NCBI GenBank assembly: GCA_022706085.1
Contig: JAKJDF010000004.1
Coordinates: forward strand, 1-64,000
DNA length: 64,000 nt
Direction: 5' to 3'
Origin: Candidatus Latescibacterota bacterium
GTDB lineage: Bacteria > Latescibacterota > MWCZ01
Both the position numbers and the translations under genes were made by a program. The notes under the pieces were generated by a model that was not told the DNA's origin, made no database searches, and saw only the letters and a program-made list of their open reading frames with translations. This document shows positions 1 to 7,905 of the stretch, in pieces; the first letter of the stretch is position 1; the number at the start of each line of letters is the position of its first letter.

Positions 1-2382
1 GATCTGGCAGCGGGCTGGGCGTTGCCGCGCAAGATGGGTGGTATCGTGGTGGGCTATGTGTATAAGAAAGAGATGACTATCACCCCGGCTCTCCGCCCGT
101 ATTTCCGGGATCAAACATTCGACATGAAGCTCACTCTCACGCCGACGGACAAACTGAAAATCCGTCTTTCCTATATGCGCGGCACAGGAGCATCTACCGC
201 CTTGTCTTCCCTTGCGGCGAGCGCAGAACTCGGAGAAACACGCGCCATAGGAGAACTGGTTGAGCCGCTGTCACTCCGCGATGCAAGCTCGCTTTATCCG
301 ACAGTGTCGGGAGGGAAAGGCTCGAGCAACAACAAGTTGAGCCTTTCCAATTCCTGTTTTCTCGACGATCGCTTCAATCAATGGGGCGCTGCAGCAACGT
401 ACACGTTCAACCCCGCTACCTACCTCACCGTTTCCTTTGCGCGTTCCGGCTCACAGACCGACATGACCCGGGATCTTCCCCGCGCAAACGTGAATGCGTC
501 GTATGACCCCGCGAACCTGGCCTCCGGGTACAAGCCCCCGAGTTCGTTCGGGTACCGAGGGTGGCTGGGCATGTTCTACCTCTGGTCGGACACAGGTGGC
601 ACCGCGGCCGCGGACCTGCCCAGCAGCCTCGAGGACGCCCTGACCCCCGGGCGGCTGATCCTGAATGACCCGTTTTCCACGCCCAACTATTCTACTGCGG
701 TGTTGGGGCAAGGGCGTTATGTAACACGCACCTTCTTCGGTGACACCCCGACCCCTGCGGTGGTAGTGTCCCCACAGGGATACATACAGGACGGATACGC
801 CGACCTCAGCGGCACATATTATCTTGGGACGGGTGCGGAAGCGGTGCTCAACATGACTGCGCACCAGACGATCGTGAAAGGCGATGTTACGCACGCGTGG
901 CGCGCTCACACGTTCAAGGCCGGCTTCGAGTTCATCAGAAGTGAACTCGGCTTCCATGCGGAACGCGCGCTCGGTCTCTCAGTGCCCGGCCGGAATCAGA
1001 ATCATGTGGACTATGGCGGAAACTATCCCACGCCTTACCCCAGCATTTTCGGCGTTTTTGCGCAGGACAAGTACGAATCCCAGGGGCTTATCGCCAACGC
1101 CGGGGTGCGAATCGAGCGCTTTGACGCCAATTACCCCGTCTATGTCCAGAATATCTTCACGGATATCGCGCTCATTCCATACGGAGCCAAGGCGTATTAC
1201 GACAGCATCGCCATTGCACGCGGCTGGGATGTAAGCCGGTGGGGCGGAATTCCGACGTATTACCCGTTGCGTGACACCCTCCGCAAATATGGCCTTGGGG
1301 ATCCTCCCGAACCGTGGGATATCTACGAGGCACTTCCCCACGGACCCAACAAGGTGTTCTGGCGTATCGAACCGCGGTTCGGCGTATCACATCCGGTGAG
1401 CGATCGGACGAAGTTCTTTTTCAACTACGGCATCTTCTATTCCATGCAGAAGCCGGCAGTGATGTTCAGCTTCCAGACGGATGAACGGCTGGGGCAGGTT
1501 GGCAAGATACAGGAGATCCGATATCCCAACCTCCGCCCCGCGCGAACCACGATGTACGAGGTCGGGATCGAGCATGTCCTGCCCCATCAGATCATCTGGA
1601 CGACCCGCGGATACGCCAAGTACAATGTCGACCAGGTCTCTCTGCTTTACTGCACGGTTTTCCAGGGCAACCGCATGTTCCGCAACGCGAACTACGAGGA
1701 GGTGCGTGGTCTCGAAATAAAGGTTGCACGTAGCTCGGGGAGGTTTGTGAACGGCTGGTTCACGTACGAGAGCTACTCAACGCGGACCGGTGAAGTAGGG
1801 CTGTACAGCATCAATCCCAACATGGCGCAGTCGAGTTATTTCACCGCTTTTGCGCGTTCCAACGAGCCCCTGGCAAGCATACGCGGCTTCGTTCGTCTGG
1901 GTACGCCGCGCGATTGGGGCCCATGGAAAGGCGGATGGGGAATAGGCGTACTCGAAACCTACCGCGAAGGATCCGAGGTGATCTATCGTCCTGACCCGAC
2001 GATCCCGCTCCGTGAATTGCCAGCGGAGAACTACATGAAGACCGTTGACTACTGGTATACCAATCTCAAGTTGGACAAAACCATCGGCCTTCAGGGTAAC
2101 AGGACACTCTCCGCGTACATGGATGTAACGAACCTTTTGAACACGAAATACATGAGTTCAGGGGGAATGGCGAGTTACAACGATTACCTGAACTACGTGT
2201 TCAACCGGCGGCAAGCGGGGGAAAAGAATCTTCGGGTGTACGATCCCTCCACGGAGGAGGCACTTACAAGACCCTACAAAGACGCCGGAGGCAACTGGAA
2301 AGCACCCATCAGCCCGCGCACGGAATGGCTGCTTTACCCGACGGCACGGGTCGTGCGGTTCGGCCTGAGATTCGACTTCTGA
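1..2382 (+). CDS. TonB-dependent outer-membrane receptor, 3' part (5' end outside window)
   Basis: The frame is open from the first base, so this is the C-terminal part (about 790 residues) of a larger gene. The N-terminal signal peptide, carboxypeptidase-like domain and plug would lie upstream of the window. What is visible is a beta-barrel: alternating aromatic/polar strands, stretches such as FKAGFEFIRSELGFHA and WTTRGYAKYNVDQVSLLY, and a terminal strand VVRFGLRFDF ending in Phe, the usual outer-membrane assembly signal. Members of this family import ligands such as oligosaccharides or siderophores, powered by TonB. The neighbouring sulfatases and glycosidases make a glycan substrate plausible, but this is inference. 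A hairpin follows the stop codon. Confidence 0.85.
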   Translation, partial: DLAAGWALPRKMGGIVVGYVYKKEMTITPALRPYFRDQTFDMKLTLTPTDKLKIRLSYMRGTGASTALSSLAASAELGETRAIGELVEPLSLRDASSLYPTVSGGKGSSNNKLSLSNSCFLDDRFNQWGAAATYTFNPATYLTVSFARSGSQTDMTRDLPRANVNASYDPANLASGYKPPSSFGYRGWLGMFYLWSDTGGTAAADLPSSLEDALTPGRLILNDPFSTPNYSTAVLGQGRYVTRTFFGDTPTPAVVVSPQGYIQDGYADLSGTYYLGTGAEAVLNMTAHQTIVKGDVTHAWRAHTFKAGFEFIRSELGFHAERALGLSVPGRNQNHVDYGGNYPTPYPSIFGVFAQDKYESQGLIANAGVRIERFDANYPVYVQNIFTDIALIPYGAKAYYDSIAIARGWDVSRWGGIPTYYPLRDTLRKYGLGDPPEPWDIYEALPHGPNKVFWRIEPRFGVSHPVSDRTKFFFNYGIFYSMQKPAVMFSFQTDERLGQVGKIQEIRYPNLRPARTTMYEVGIEHVLPHQIIWTTRGYAKYNVDQVSLLYCTVFQGNRMFRNANYEEVRGLEIKVARSSGRFVNGWFTYESYSTRTGEVGLYSINPNMAQSSYFTAFARSNEPLASIRGFVRLGTPRDWGPWKGGWGIGVLETYREGSEVIYRPDPTIPLRELPAENYMKTVDYWYTNLKLDKTIGLQGNRTLSAYMDVTNLLNTKYMSSGGMASYNDYLNYVFNRRQAGEKNLRVYDPSTEEALTRPYKDAGGNWKAPISPRTEWLLYPTARVVRFGLRFDF

Positions 2383-2402
2383 GCCGGCGACGGGCACACA
2401 AG

Positions 2403-2436
2403 AAGGCCCGGTCGAACACGTATCGGCCGGGCCTTT
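2403..2436 (+). terminator. Rho-independent-like terminator after TonB receptor
   Basis: A perfect 9-bp GC-rich stem (AAGGCCCGG pairing with CCGGGCCTT) with a 15-nt loop begins 20 bases after the receptor stop codon. Its T tail is short (TTT then CCC), so termination efficiency is uncertain. Confidence 0.6.
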
Positions 2437-2603
2437 CCCGTTCTCACCGTATGCCATCGGCGGCGGCGACGGCTCGAAGCGTTTCAACCAGTAGTCCGCC
2501 CGTGCATCGATGCGGCTTTGCGTGGCCTTCTGGCGAACAGCCAGCCCTGCCGGGGAGGACTCCCCCCAATGATCTGGCCGTCTTCTTCAGCAAATCTCGA
2601 TCA

Positions 2604-3089
2604 CTAAGGGCTGTCCGCTCGCCAAAGGCGAGCAAGAATACGTCGCAAGCCCGGCACGAGCACGAGATAGGCAAAAACGGCTGCCGGCGGCATGAACACG
2701 CACCACGCGACAATAGCGTGTAACCCCGTGACCCAGAGCGCATTCATGGAGCCAAGGAAATCTGACTGGAACATGGCCACCATCTCCGAAGCGGAGAATG
2801 GGATGGGGTTCGCGTGGAAAATCCGTTCCCCGAAGCGGGCGAAAGGGATGAGGAGCAGAAGTTGGAGGGGAAACACGACGTAGTTGACGATCTGAATCGC
2901 CGGCATGTTGAGGCGCAGGAGGAATGCCGCGAGAGTGCACAAAATCGTGGTGCTGCCCAGCACGGGGAACACGCCGAGCGCACCACCCACGATCATACTG
3001 AGCGCGATTTTCTCCGGCGTCACTCCCTGCTTCAGCAAGTCTACTACCGGCGAAACCACCCTTCGTCGGACGAAGCCTCCCGCACCCAT
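2604..3089 (-). CDS. DUF2062 family membrane protein
   Basis: 161 residues with two to three hydrophobic segments. The DUF2062 pattern is clear: TPEKIALSMIVGGALGVFPV followed by an aliphatic segment and LRLNMPAIQIVNYVVFPLQ. The family is membrane-bound and of unknown biochemical role, sometimes found fused or next to glycosyltransferases. I chose the ATG at 3089 because GGAGG lies just upstream (GGAGGTGCCG-ATG). The open frame extends back to 3245 but would overlap the divergent sulfatase. The gene is transcribed away from that sulfatase, so the 3090-3250 interval should hold divergent promoters, though no clear boxes are visible. Confidence 0.75.
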   Translation of the reverse strand: MGAGGFVRRRVVSPVVDLLKQGVTPEKIALSMIVGGALGVFPVLGSTTILCTLAAFLLRLNMPAIQIVNYVVFPLQLLLLIPFARFGERIFHANPIPFSASEMVAMFQSDFLGSMNALWVTGLHAIVAWCVFMPPAAVFAYLVLVPGLRRILARLWRADSP

Positions 3090-3250
3090 CGGCACCTCCG
3101 CGAGACAACACTCGAGCCACGGCCCGGATACACTATGATACGCACAAAACCGCGCAAAGAAGCTCCGCGGACTTTCGTTTGCGGTCCGGGATTGTCCCTG
3201 CGCCAAATAGGACGTAGGTATGATACGGACACGTGGCGAGTGCACCGCCC

Positions 3251-4720
3251 ATGGAGAAGCCTGTAGTGAAGGCCACCAGAAACCCTAATCTGCTCTTCAT
3301 CATGACGGACGAACAGCGCAGGGATGCCCTTTCCTGCATGGGAAGCCCGTTCGTTCACACGCCGTCCCTGGACCGGCTTGCGGCGGAAGGCGTACGGTTT
3401 ACGAACGCGATAACTCCCAGCCCTATCTGCGTTCCAGCCAGAACATCGGTGCTCACCGGTTTGCCAATCCACCAGACTGGATGTATAACCAACCCTGACA
3501 GGTTGAGAACTCCTGCCTCCGATCTGACGACATTCGATGACGCACTCGCCGCGCATGGGTATACGGCAGAGTACGTCGGCAGATGGCATGCTCCAGAAAC
3601 GTTGCTCAAACCGTACTCGCGTCTGCCGACATCTGCTTCGCTCGGCACTTTTTATCGTTGCTATCTGGCTGAAAAAGGGTACAGGTCCCCGCACCCGGGC
3701 GAGCCTCACCCGTACATCTCACCATTAAGCGGGCAACCGTATGACCCTGACCCGATGGACCACGTGTACCGTTCTCTCAATCTGGGCCACGGTCACTCCC
3801 GTCCAGAGCCGGGCCTTCCTTTCGGACGGGATTCGGTGCGTGCGGAGCATTCAGTCTCCGCCATGATTGCTGATGAGACAATACGGAGCATCGAAAGGCT
3901 CAAAGATGTCCCTTTCTCGATCACAAGTTCCTTCCTTTTTCCGCACGATCCTCTTATCGTTCCGCGTCCTTATTGCGACTCAATTCGGGCAGCAGACATG
4001 GCGACTCCGGAGACGTTTGACGACACGCGTGAGAATACTCCCTACAAGGACTTCGTGTGGCAGATGGACGACCTTGAACGCAGACACGTGCATCTGCTGA
4101 TGGCACGGTACTATGCCGCGGTACAGGAAGTGGATCATCACATTGGCCGCGTTCTCGATGCGTTGGACGCCTCAGGCCTCGCCGGCAACACGCTTGTCGT
4201 GTTCACCTCAGACCACGGCGAGATGCTCGGAGACCACGGGCTGATGACAAAGTTCGTTCACTACCACGAAGCAGTGGGTGTGCCGCTCTTGATGCGCATG
4301 CCTGGACGCATTCCGGCGGGAAGCAGCGTAGATGCGCCGGTCTGCCTGACCGATCTTTTCGCAACAATATCGGACTATCTGGGCGTCCCGCCGCCCGGCC
4401 GCCGGGGGAGGAGTCTGCAGCCATGGATCACCGGTGGCGCCCCTGAACCCGACCCAGTAGTCTTCTCGCAGTTCGAGCACTGGAACATCATGGCGCAGAC
4501 TCGCGAATGGAAGTATGTGTGGAGCAACCGTGCCGACGAGGTTGACATGCTGTTCGATCTTGCTCGCGACCCCAAGGAAGTCAACAACCTCCTTGGTGCG
4601 AACCCGGACCGCGCGCGGTACCTCGCACGGGCTGTTGCCATGAAAGAACGGCTGGCGGAATGGATGGAGGAAACGAAACACCCGTGGCGGGAACGCGTAG
4701 CGGCCACACAGGTGAGATAA
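3251..4720 (+). CDS. Formylglycine-dependent sulfatase (arylsulfatase A family) 1
   Basis: 489 residues. The start has the sulfatase N-terminus PNLLFIMTDEQRRDAL with the metal-binding Asp. Residue 60 is the catalytic Cys in CVPARTSVLTG, the C-x-P-x-R motif that is matured to formylglycine. A second metal-site region, VFTSDHGEMLGDHG, follows in the second half. The protein should hydrolyse a sulfate ester on a sugar or related substrate. No signal peptide is visible, so a cytoplasmic location is likely. The alternative start is GTG at 3233; neither start has a strong ribosome binding site. It is the only sulfatase here on the plus strand and is convergent with the SGNH hydrolase gene. Confidence 0.9.
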   Translation: MEKPVVKATRNPNLLFIMTDEQRRDALSCMGSPFVHTPSLDRLAAEGVRFTNAITPSPICVPARTSVLTGLPIHQTGCITNPDRLRTPASDLTTFDDALAAHGYTAEYVGRWHAPETLLKPYSRLPTSASLGTFYRCYLAEKGYRSPHPGEPHPYISPLSGQPYDPDPMDHVYRSLNLGHGHSRPEPGLPFGRDSVRAEHSVSAMIADETIRSIERLKDVPFSITSSFLFPHDPLIVPRPYCDSIRAADMATPETFDDTRENTPYKDFVWQMDDLERRHVHLLMARYYAAVQEVDHHIGRVLDALDASGLAGNTLVVFTSDHGEMLGDHGLMTKFVHYHEAVGVPLLMRMPGRIPAGSSVDAPVCLTDLFATISDYLGVPPPGRRGRSLQPWITGGAPEPDPVVFSQFEHWNIMAQTREWKYVWSNRADEVDMLFDLARDPKEVNNLLGANPDRARYLARAVAMKERLAEWMEETKHPWRERVAATQVR

Positions 4721-4760
4721 GCGCGCAGGAGACGGGGATTCAGGCCAACGCACTGCAGCG

Positions 4761-4780
4761 AAAAACCGCCGTGGTGCGGT
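4761..4780 (-). terminator. Terminator of the minus-strand glycan-degradation operon
   Basis: Read on the minus strand, a stem ACCGC / GCGGT with a 6-nt loop is followed directly by TTTTT. It overlaps the stop codon of the SGNH hydrolase, the last gene of the train. The stem is only 5 bp, so the call is moderate. Confidence 0.5.
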
Positions 4781-5364
4781 CAGTAAAACGGCAGCAAGCG
4801 GGCCACGCTCTCCGCCACTGCCTCCGCACAGGCCTGTTTTCCCGCCTCGGAGAGGTGCAGCTGGTCAGGGCCAAGGTACTCCGAAGTGCTGCTCCACACC
4901 ACCGCGTGCAGATCGTTGATCGGGATCCTCCGCTCCTCCATCAGTTCCCGGGCCGCACGATTGTAACGATCGATCTCCTCGTTTCGCCAGGACCACGCAT
5001 CGGCGCGATAAGGGCGCTCCGGGTGCACCGGTGTCGTTGTCGCCCAGATGATTCTGTCCGTCAGCCGGCCCAGCGCATCAAGAATGTGCGCCAGATTCGC
5101 CCGGTACATGTCGATCGGGATCTGGACCGGGTACCGTTGCGGATTGTGGCCGGCGTCATGGAGGCCATTGTTCCAGTGCACGATGTCGGGCTTCCCGAGT
5201 TCGTTGATCCACCGACCGAGGGATGAGAGCGTGTAAAGGGTGTACTGGCAGTTGTCCGCGGGGCCGCGGACCTCCGCCTTGCCTTCCAGTAATCGCGCGA
5301 CCAGCGGCTGGTAGCTCATGCGGATTGAATCTCCCAGCAGCATCACTTTCACCGTCTCTGCCAT
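4780..5364 (-). CDS. SGNH/GDSL-type hydrolase
   Basis: 194 residues with the SGNH blocks in order: GDSI with nucleophile Ser13, an Asn-rich block HWNNGLHD (Asn65-66), and the C-terminal DQLH (Asp167, His170) that completes the triad. Such proteins are esterases or deacetylases, often removing acetyl groups from polysaccharides. No signal peptide is seen. The ATG at 5364 is preferred because AAGGGA precedes it at good spacing and the core motif starts at once; an in-frame start at 5421 is possible. It is the last gene of the minus-strand train and would fit removal of O-acetyl groups from the same glycan (inference). Confidence 0.8.
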   Translation of the reverse strand: MAETVKVMLLGDSIRMSYQPLVARLLEGKAEVRGPADNCQYTLYTLSSLGRWINELGKPDIVHWNNGLHDAGHNPQRYPVQIPIDMYRANLAHILDALGRLTDRIIWATTTPVHPERPYRADAWSWRNEEIDRYNRAARELMEERRIPINDLHAVVWSSTSEYLGPDQLHLSEAGKQACAEAVAESVARLLPFY

Positions 5365-5525
5365 CGTTGTCCCTTTCTGTGGGGTGATGCGTTCTTCCGG
5401 CATCGCAACCTCGTCCCTCACGACCGGCGAAGCATTCCTGATGTTTCCGAACGACTTCGTTCACACCTCACGGAACGTGATGGTAAGCGAACTGAAGCAT
5501 GCGTCTGCGTACGCCCGGCGTCACC

Positions 5526-6206
5526 TCACCACATCGGATCACCAGGAATGCTGTGGGAGGTATCCTCTGGAGCGTCAAGCAGATCATACAACCGCACCAG
5601 TTTCATCGTACGAGGCAGGTTGCTCCCTTTGATTTCCATCTCCACCGAAAGGCGCGTTGAGCGCGGGTACCGCAGATACGTTTCCCGCACAGTCGGGCCG
5701 GATTCCTCCCTGCGCTCTATGACGAGGCCGTTGTCAGTCCACTCCGCTTTGACTTTGGCGTTGTTCCCGTCAAGCCACACCACGTCGCGTCTGCGCCCGT
5801 CGGTTACTACTGTAACCTCGGGCCCGCCGAGCGCGGACAGCACGACTGCCGTGTCTGTCTGGATAATCGTCAGGTTCCGAACGCGGTCGGGCATGCGGGG
5901 GCGTTCCGGACGCGCGCTTCCCGGGGCACCTCCCTCACCCGGCCTCCCACCCGGAAACCCGCCTCCCAGATCCGTACCGCCCGGAACTCCGCGCCCCGGC
6001 CTTCTCTGGCTTCCGGGCATTCCTCGAGCGTCGCCCGCTCGCGCACTCTGATTCTGTTCTCGCGAAGCAGTTTCGTTGAGTACCCAGCGCCCGGACAGAT
6101 CAATGTCAATCGGGGGCGTGCGTGGTGACGCGGGGGAGGAGCTCCACGCAGAAAAACAGAGCGCTACGACGGCCCCCGTCCGGAGCGCAGGAAAAAGGTC
6201 ACGCAT
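5526..6206 (-). CDS. Secreted Gly/Pro-rich hypothetical protein
   Basis: 226 residues, not recognised. The N-terminus (MRDLFPALRTGAVVALCF then SAWSSSPASP) looks like a Sec signal peptide. A short segment DLSGRWVLN follows, then a low-complexity Gly/Pro/Arg linker at about residues 55-105 (PGGTDLGGGFPGGRPGEGG). The C-terminal 110 residues look like a compact beta domain (TIIQTDTAVVLSA, VRETYLRYPRSTRLSVEMEI). Similar two-part layouts occur in secreted proteins of Acidobacteria and FCB bacteria. GGAGGTGA lies upstream of the ATG. It sits between a sulfatase and an SGNH hydrolase with gaps of about 160-180 bases, so it may have its own promoter. Confidence 0.65.
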   Translation of the reverse strand: MRDLFPALRTGAVVALCFSAWSSSPASPRTPPIDIDLSGRWVLNETASREQNQSARAGDARGMPGSQRRPGRGVPGGTDLGGGFPGGRPGEGGAPGSARPERPRMPDRVRNLTIIQTDTAVVLSALGGPEVTVVTDGRRRDVVWLDGNNAKVKAEWTDNGLVIERREESGPTVRETYLRYPRSTRLSVEMEIKGSNLPRTMKLVRLYDLLDAPEDTSHSIPGDPMW

Positions 6207-6385
6207 TCATTCACCTCCATCATCAGTGATCGAACACAAATGGTCCGTACCTGTCAACGAATGCGCCGGCTGTTTTGGTATCGCCCGGAGAGCCGTTTGC
6301 TGCGAGATACCCGCGCTTCAACGACTGCTCGGGTCAGAGTTCAAATCGGGAACTCCGACGGGCGCGATGGTATCCGGTTTCCAAA

Positions 6386-7894
6386 TCAGCCGATATACCG
6401 CGGGGCGTCTTCCGACCACACCCCCCGCCAGTCTCCCGGAGCAACATTCAGCATCGGCAGGCCCCGTTTGCGGCCCTCCTCCAATATGAGACGCCGTCTT
6501 TCCCCCATGTCCCTGTACAATCTGTCCCAGCGGTAGCCCATGAGCGAACGGAGGGCAGCGTCACGCAACCCGGTGACTATCTTTGAATCCCGCATTTCCG
6601 GGAACCTGTTGCAGCGTTCGCCTGGGTCGTTATCCAGGTTGTAGAGTTCGCACGCCCCCTTTTCCGACTGGAGTAGTTTCCACGGGCCCTGCCGGACCGC
6701 TATTACCCCCCGGTGATTTTCGGCAAATGCGACATCGGTGACCGATTCTGCCTCAGCGCGGAGCAACGGGGTCAAATCGTGGCCGTGCACCGTGTGGGTG
6801 TGGGAGACACCCGACATCGCAGCGATCGTCGGAAACAAGTCCAGCAGGCTGACGAACGCGTCCGACACGCGTCCGTTGGCCGGATTCCGGGGATCGTACA
6901 CGATGAAGGGAACACGTATCAGGTCTTCGTACGGGACAAACGGAGCCTTTGTGATGAAGCGGTGGTGGCCGAGGAAATCGCCGTGATCAGAATTGATGAG
7001 TATCACGGTCTCTTCGGCGATCCCTTTTCGCCGCAGACCCTCCACAATGCGACCCACGTTGTCGTCGATCTGGGTAATCGTCCCGTAGTACATCGCAATC
7101 ATGGTACGGATTTCCACATCGCTCCAGCGGCTTATGTCGAGACGCCCCTGACGCGGGTCAAAATCGGCGACCAGTGGCTTCCTGGAGATATCGTCCGGCT
7201 CGGGAAGCGGCATTTCGGGTGGGTCATACAGTTCGGCATAACGACCGGGCGGGTCAAACGGATGGTGCGGCTTGATGTACCCTATCCACGAGAAGAACGG
7301 CTGTGCAGCATCCAGTCCGTCGAGATACTCGAGAAAGCGATCGGTAATCCACGTGGTGTGGTACGCCTCTTCCGGAATGGGAGACTTGAGCGCCCCGTAT
7401 GTCTCTCGAAACCACGAGGGAGCCTCGTTCCGGTAGTCTTCCACCTGATCCCACAGGTCTATCCAATCCACAAGGCCGTACTTGTCCCACAGCCACCGGT
7501 GATAATCGTCAATCCGCCACCCTTCACCGTCCTGCTCCGAGAGTTGAAGCACGTCGAAGCCGAAATTGCAATAGGCCGGAAGGAAGTGCATTTTCCCGAA
7601 TGCGCTGGTCCGATACCCGTTCTCCCGAAGAATCGCGGCGATGGAGACGTTGTCCGTCGGCGAAAGCCCGTTTGTCATCGCCCCGTGAACTCTGGGGCTC
7701 TGTCCGGTAAGGATCGACATCCGTGCCGGAACACACATTGGCGCCGGGGTGTACGCGTTCCGAAACAGAACACCGGACTCCGCGAGCGCGTCCATGCAGG
7801 GCGTTTTGACAACTGAATTGCCAGCACACCCGAGTGCGTCCGCACGCCATTCATCCGGGGTGATCATGACGATGTTGGGGCGCGTTCGTGCCAT
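6386..7894 (-). CDS. Formylglycine-dependent sulfatase 2
   Basis: 502 residues. The N-terminus RPNIVMITPDEWRADALGC carries the first metal ligands. Cys54 lies in CVPARMSILTGQ, the formylglycine motif. The region ILINSDHGDFLGHH is the second metal site. No signal peptide is present, so it probably acts on imported oligosaccharide in the cytoplasm. Its start lies 11 bases after the stop of the GH2 gene, with AAAGG in between, so the two are surely co-transcribed. This pairing suggests that sulfate removal and glycosidic cleavage act on the same substrate. Confidence 0.9.
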   Translation of the reverse strand: MARTRPNIVMITPDEWRADALGCAGNSVVKTPCMDALAESGVLFRNAYTPAPMCVPARMSILTGQSPRVHGAMTNGLSPTDNVSIAAILRENGYRTSAFGKMHFLPAYCNFGFDVLQLSEQDGEGWRIDDYHRWLWDKYGLVDWIDLWDQVEDYRNEAPSWFRETYGALKSPIPEEAYHTTWITDRFLEYLDGLDAAQPFFSWIGYIKPHHPFDPPGRYAELYDPPEMPLPEPDDISRKPLVADFDPRQGRLDISRWSDVEIRTMIAMYYGTITQIDDNVGRIVEGLRRKGIAEETVILINSDHGDFLGHHRFITKAPFVPYEDLIRVPFIVYDPRNPANGRVSDAFVSLLDLFPTIAAMSGVSHTHTVHGHDLTPLLRAEAESVTDVAFAENHRGVIAVRQGPWKLLQSEKGACELYNLDNDPGERCNRFPEMRDSKIVTGLRDAALRSLMGYRWDRLYRDMGERRRLILEEGRKRGLPMLNVAPGDWRGVWSEDAPRYIG

Positions 7895-7905
7895 TCACGA
7901 ACCTT

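Noticed and set aside
6713-7816. Plus-strand frame antisense to sulfatase 2
   Set aside because: Shadow of the sulfatase; composition is Arg/Val/Gly-rich without recognisable structure.
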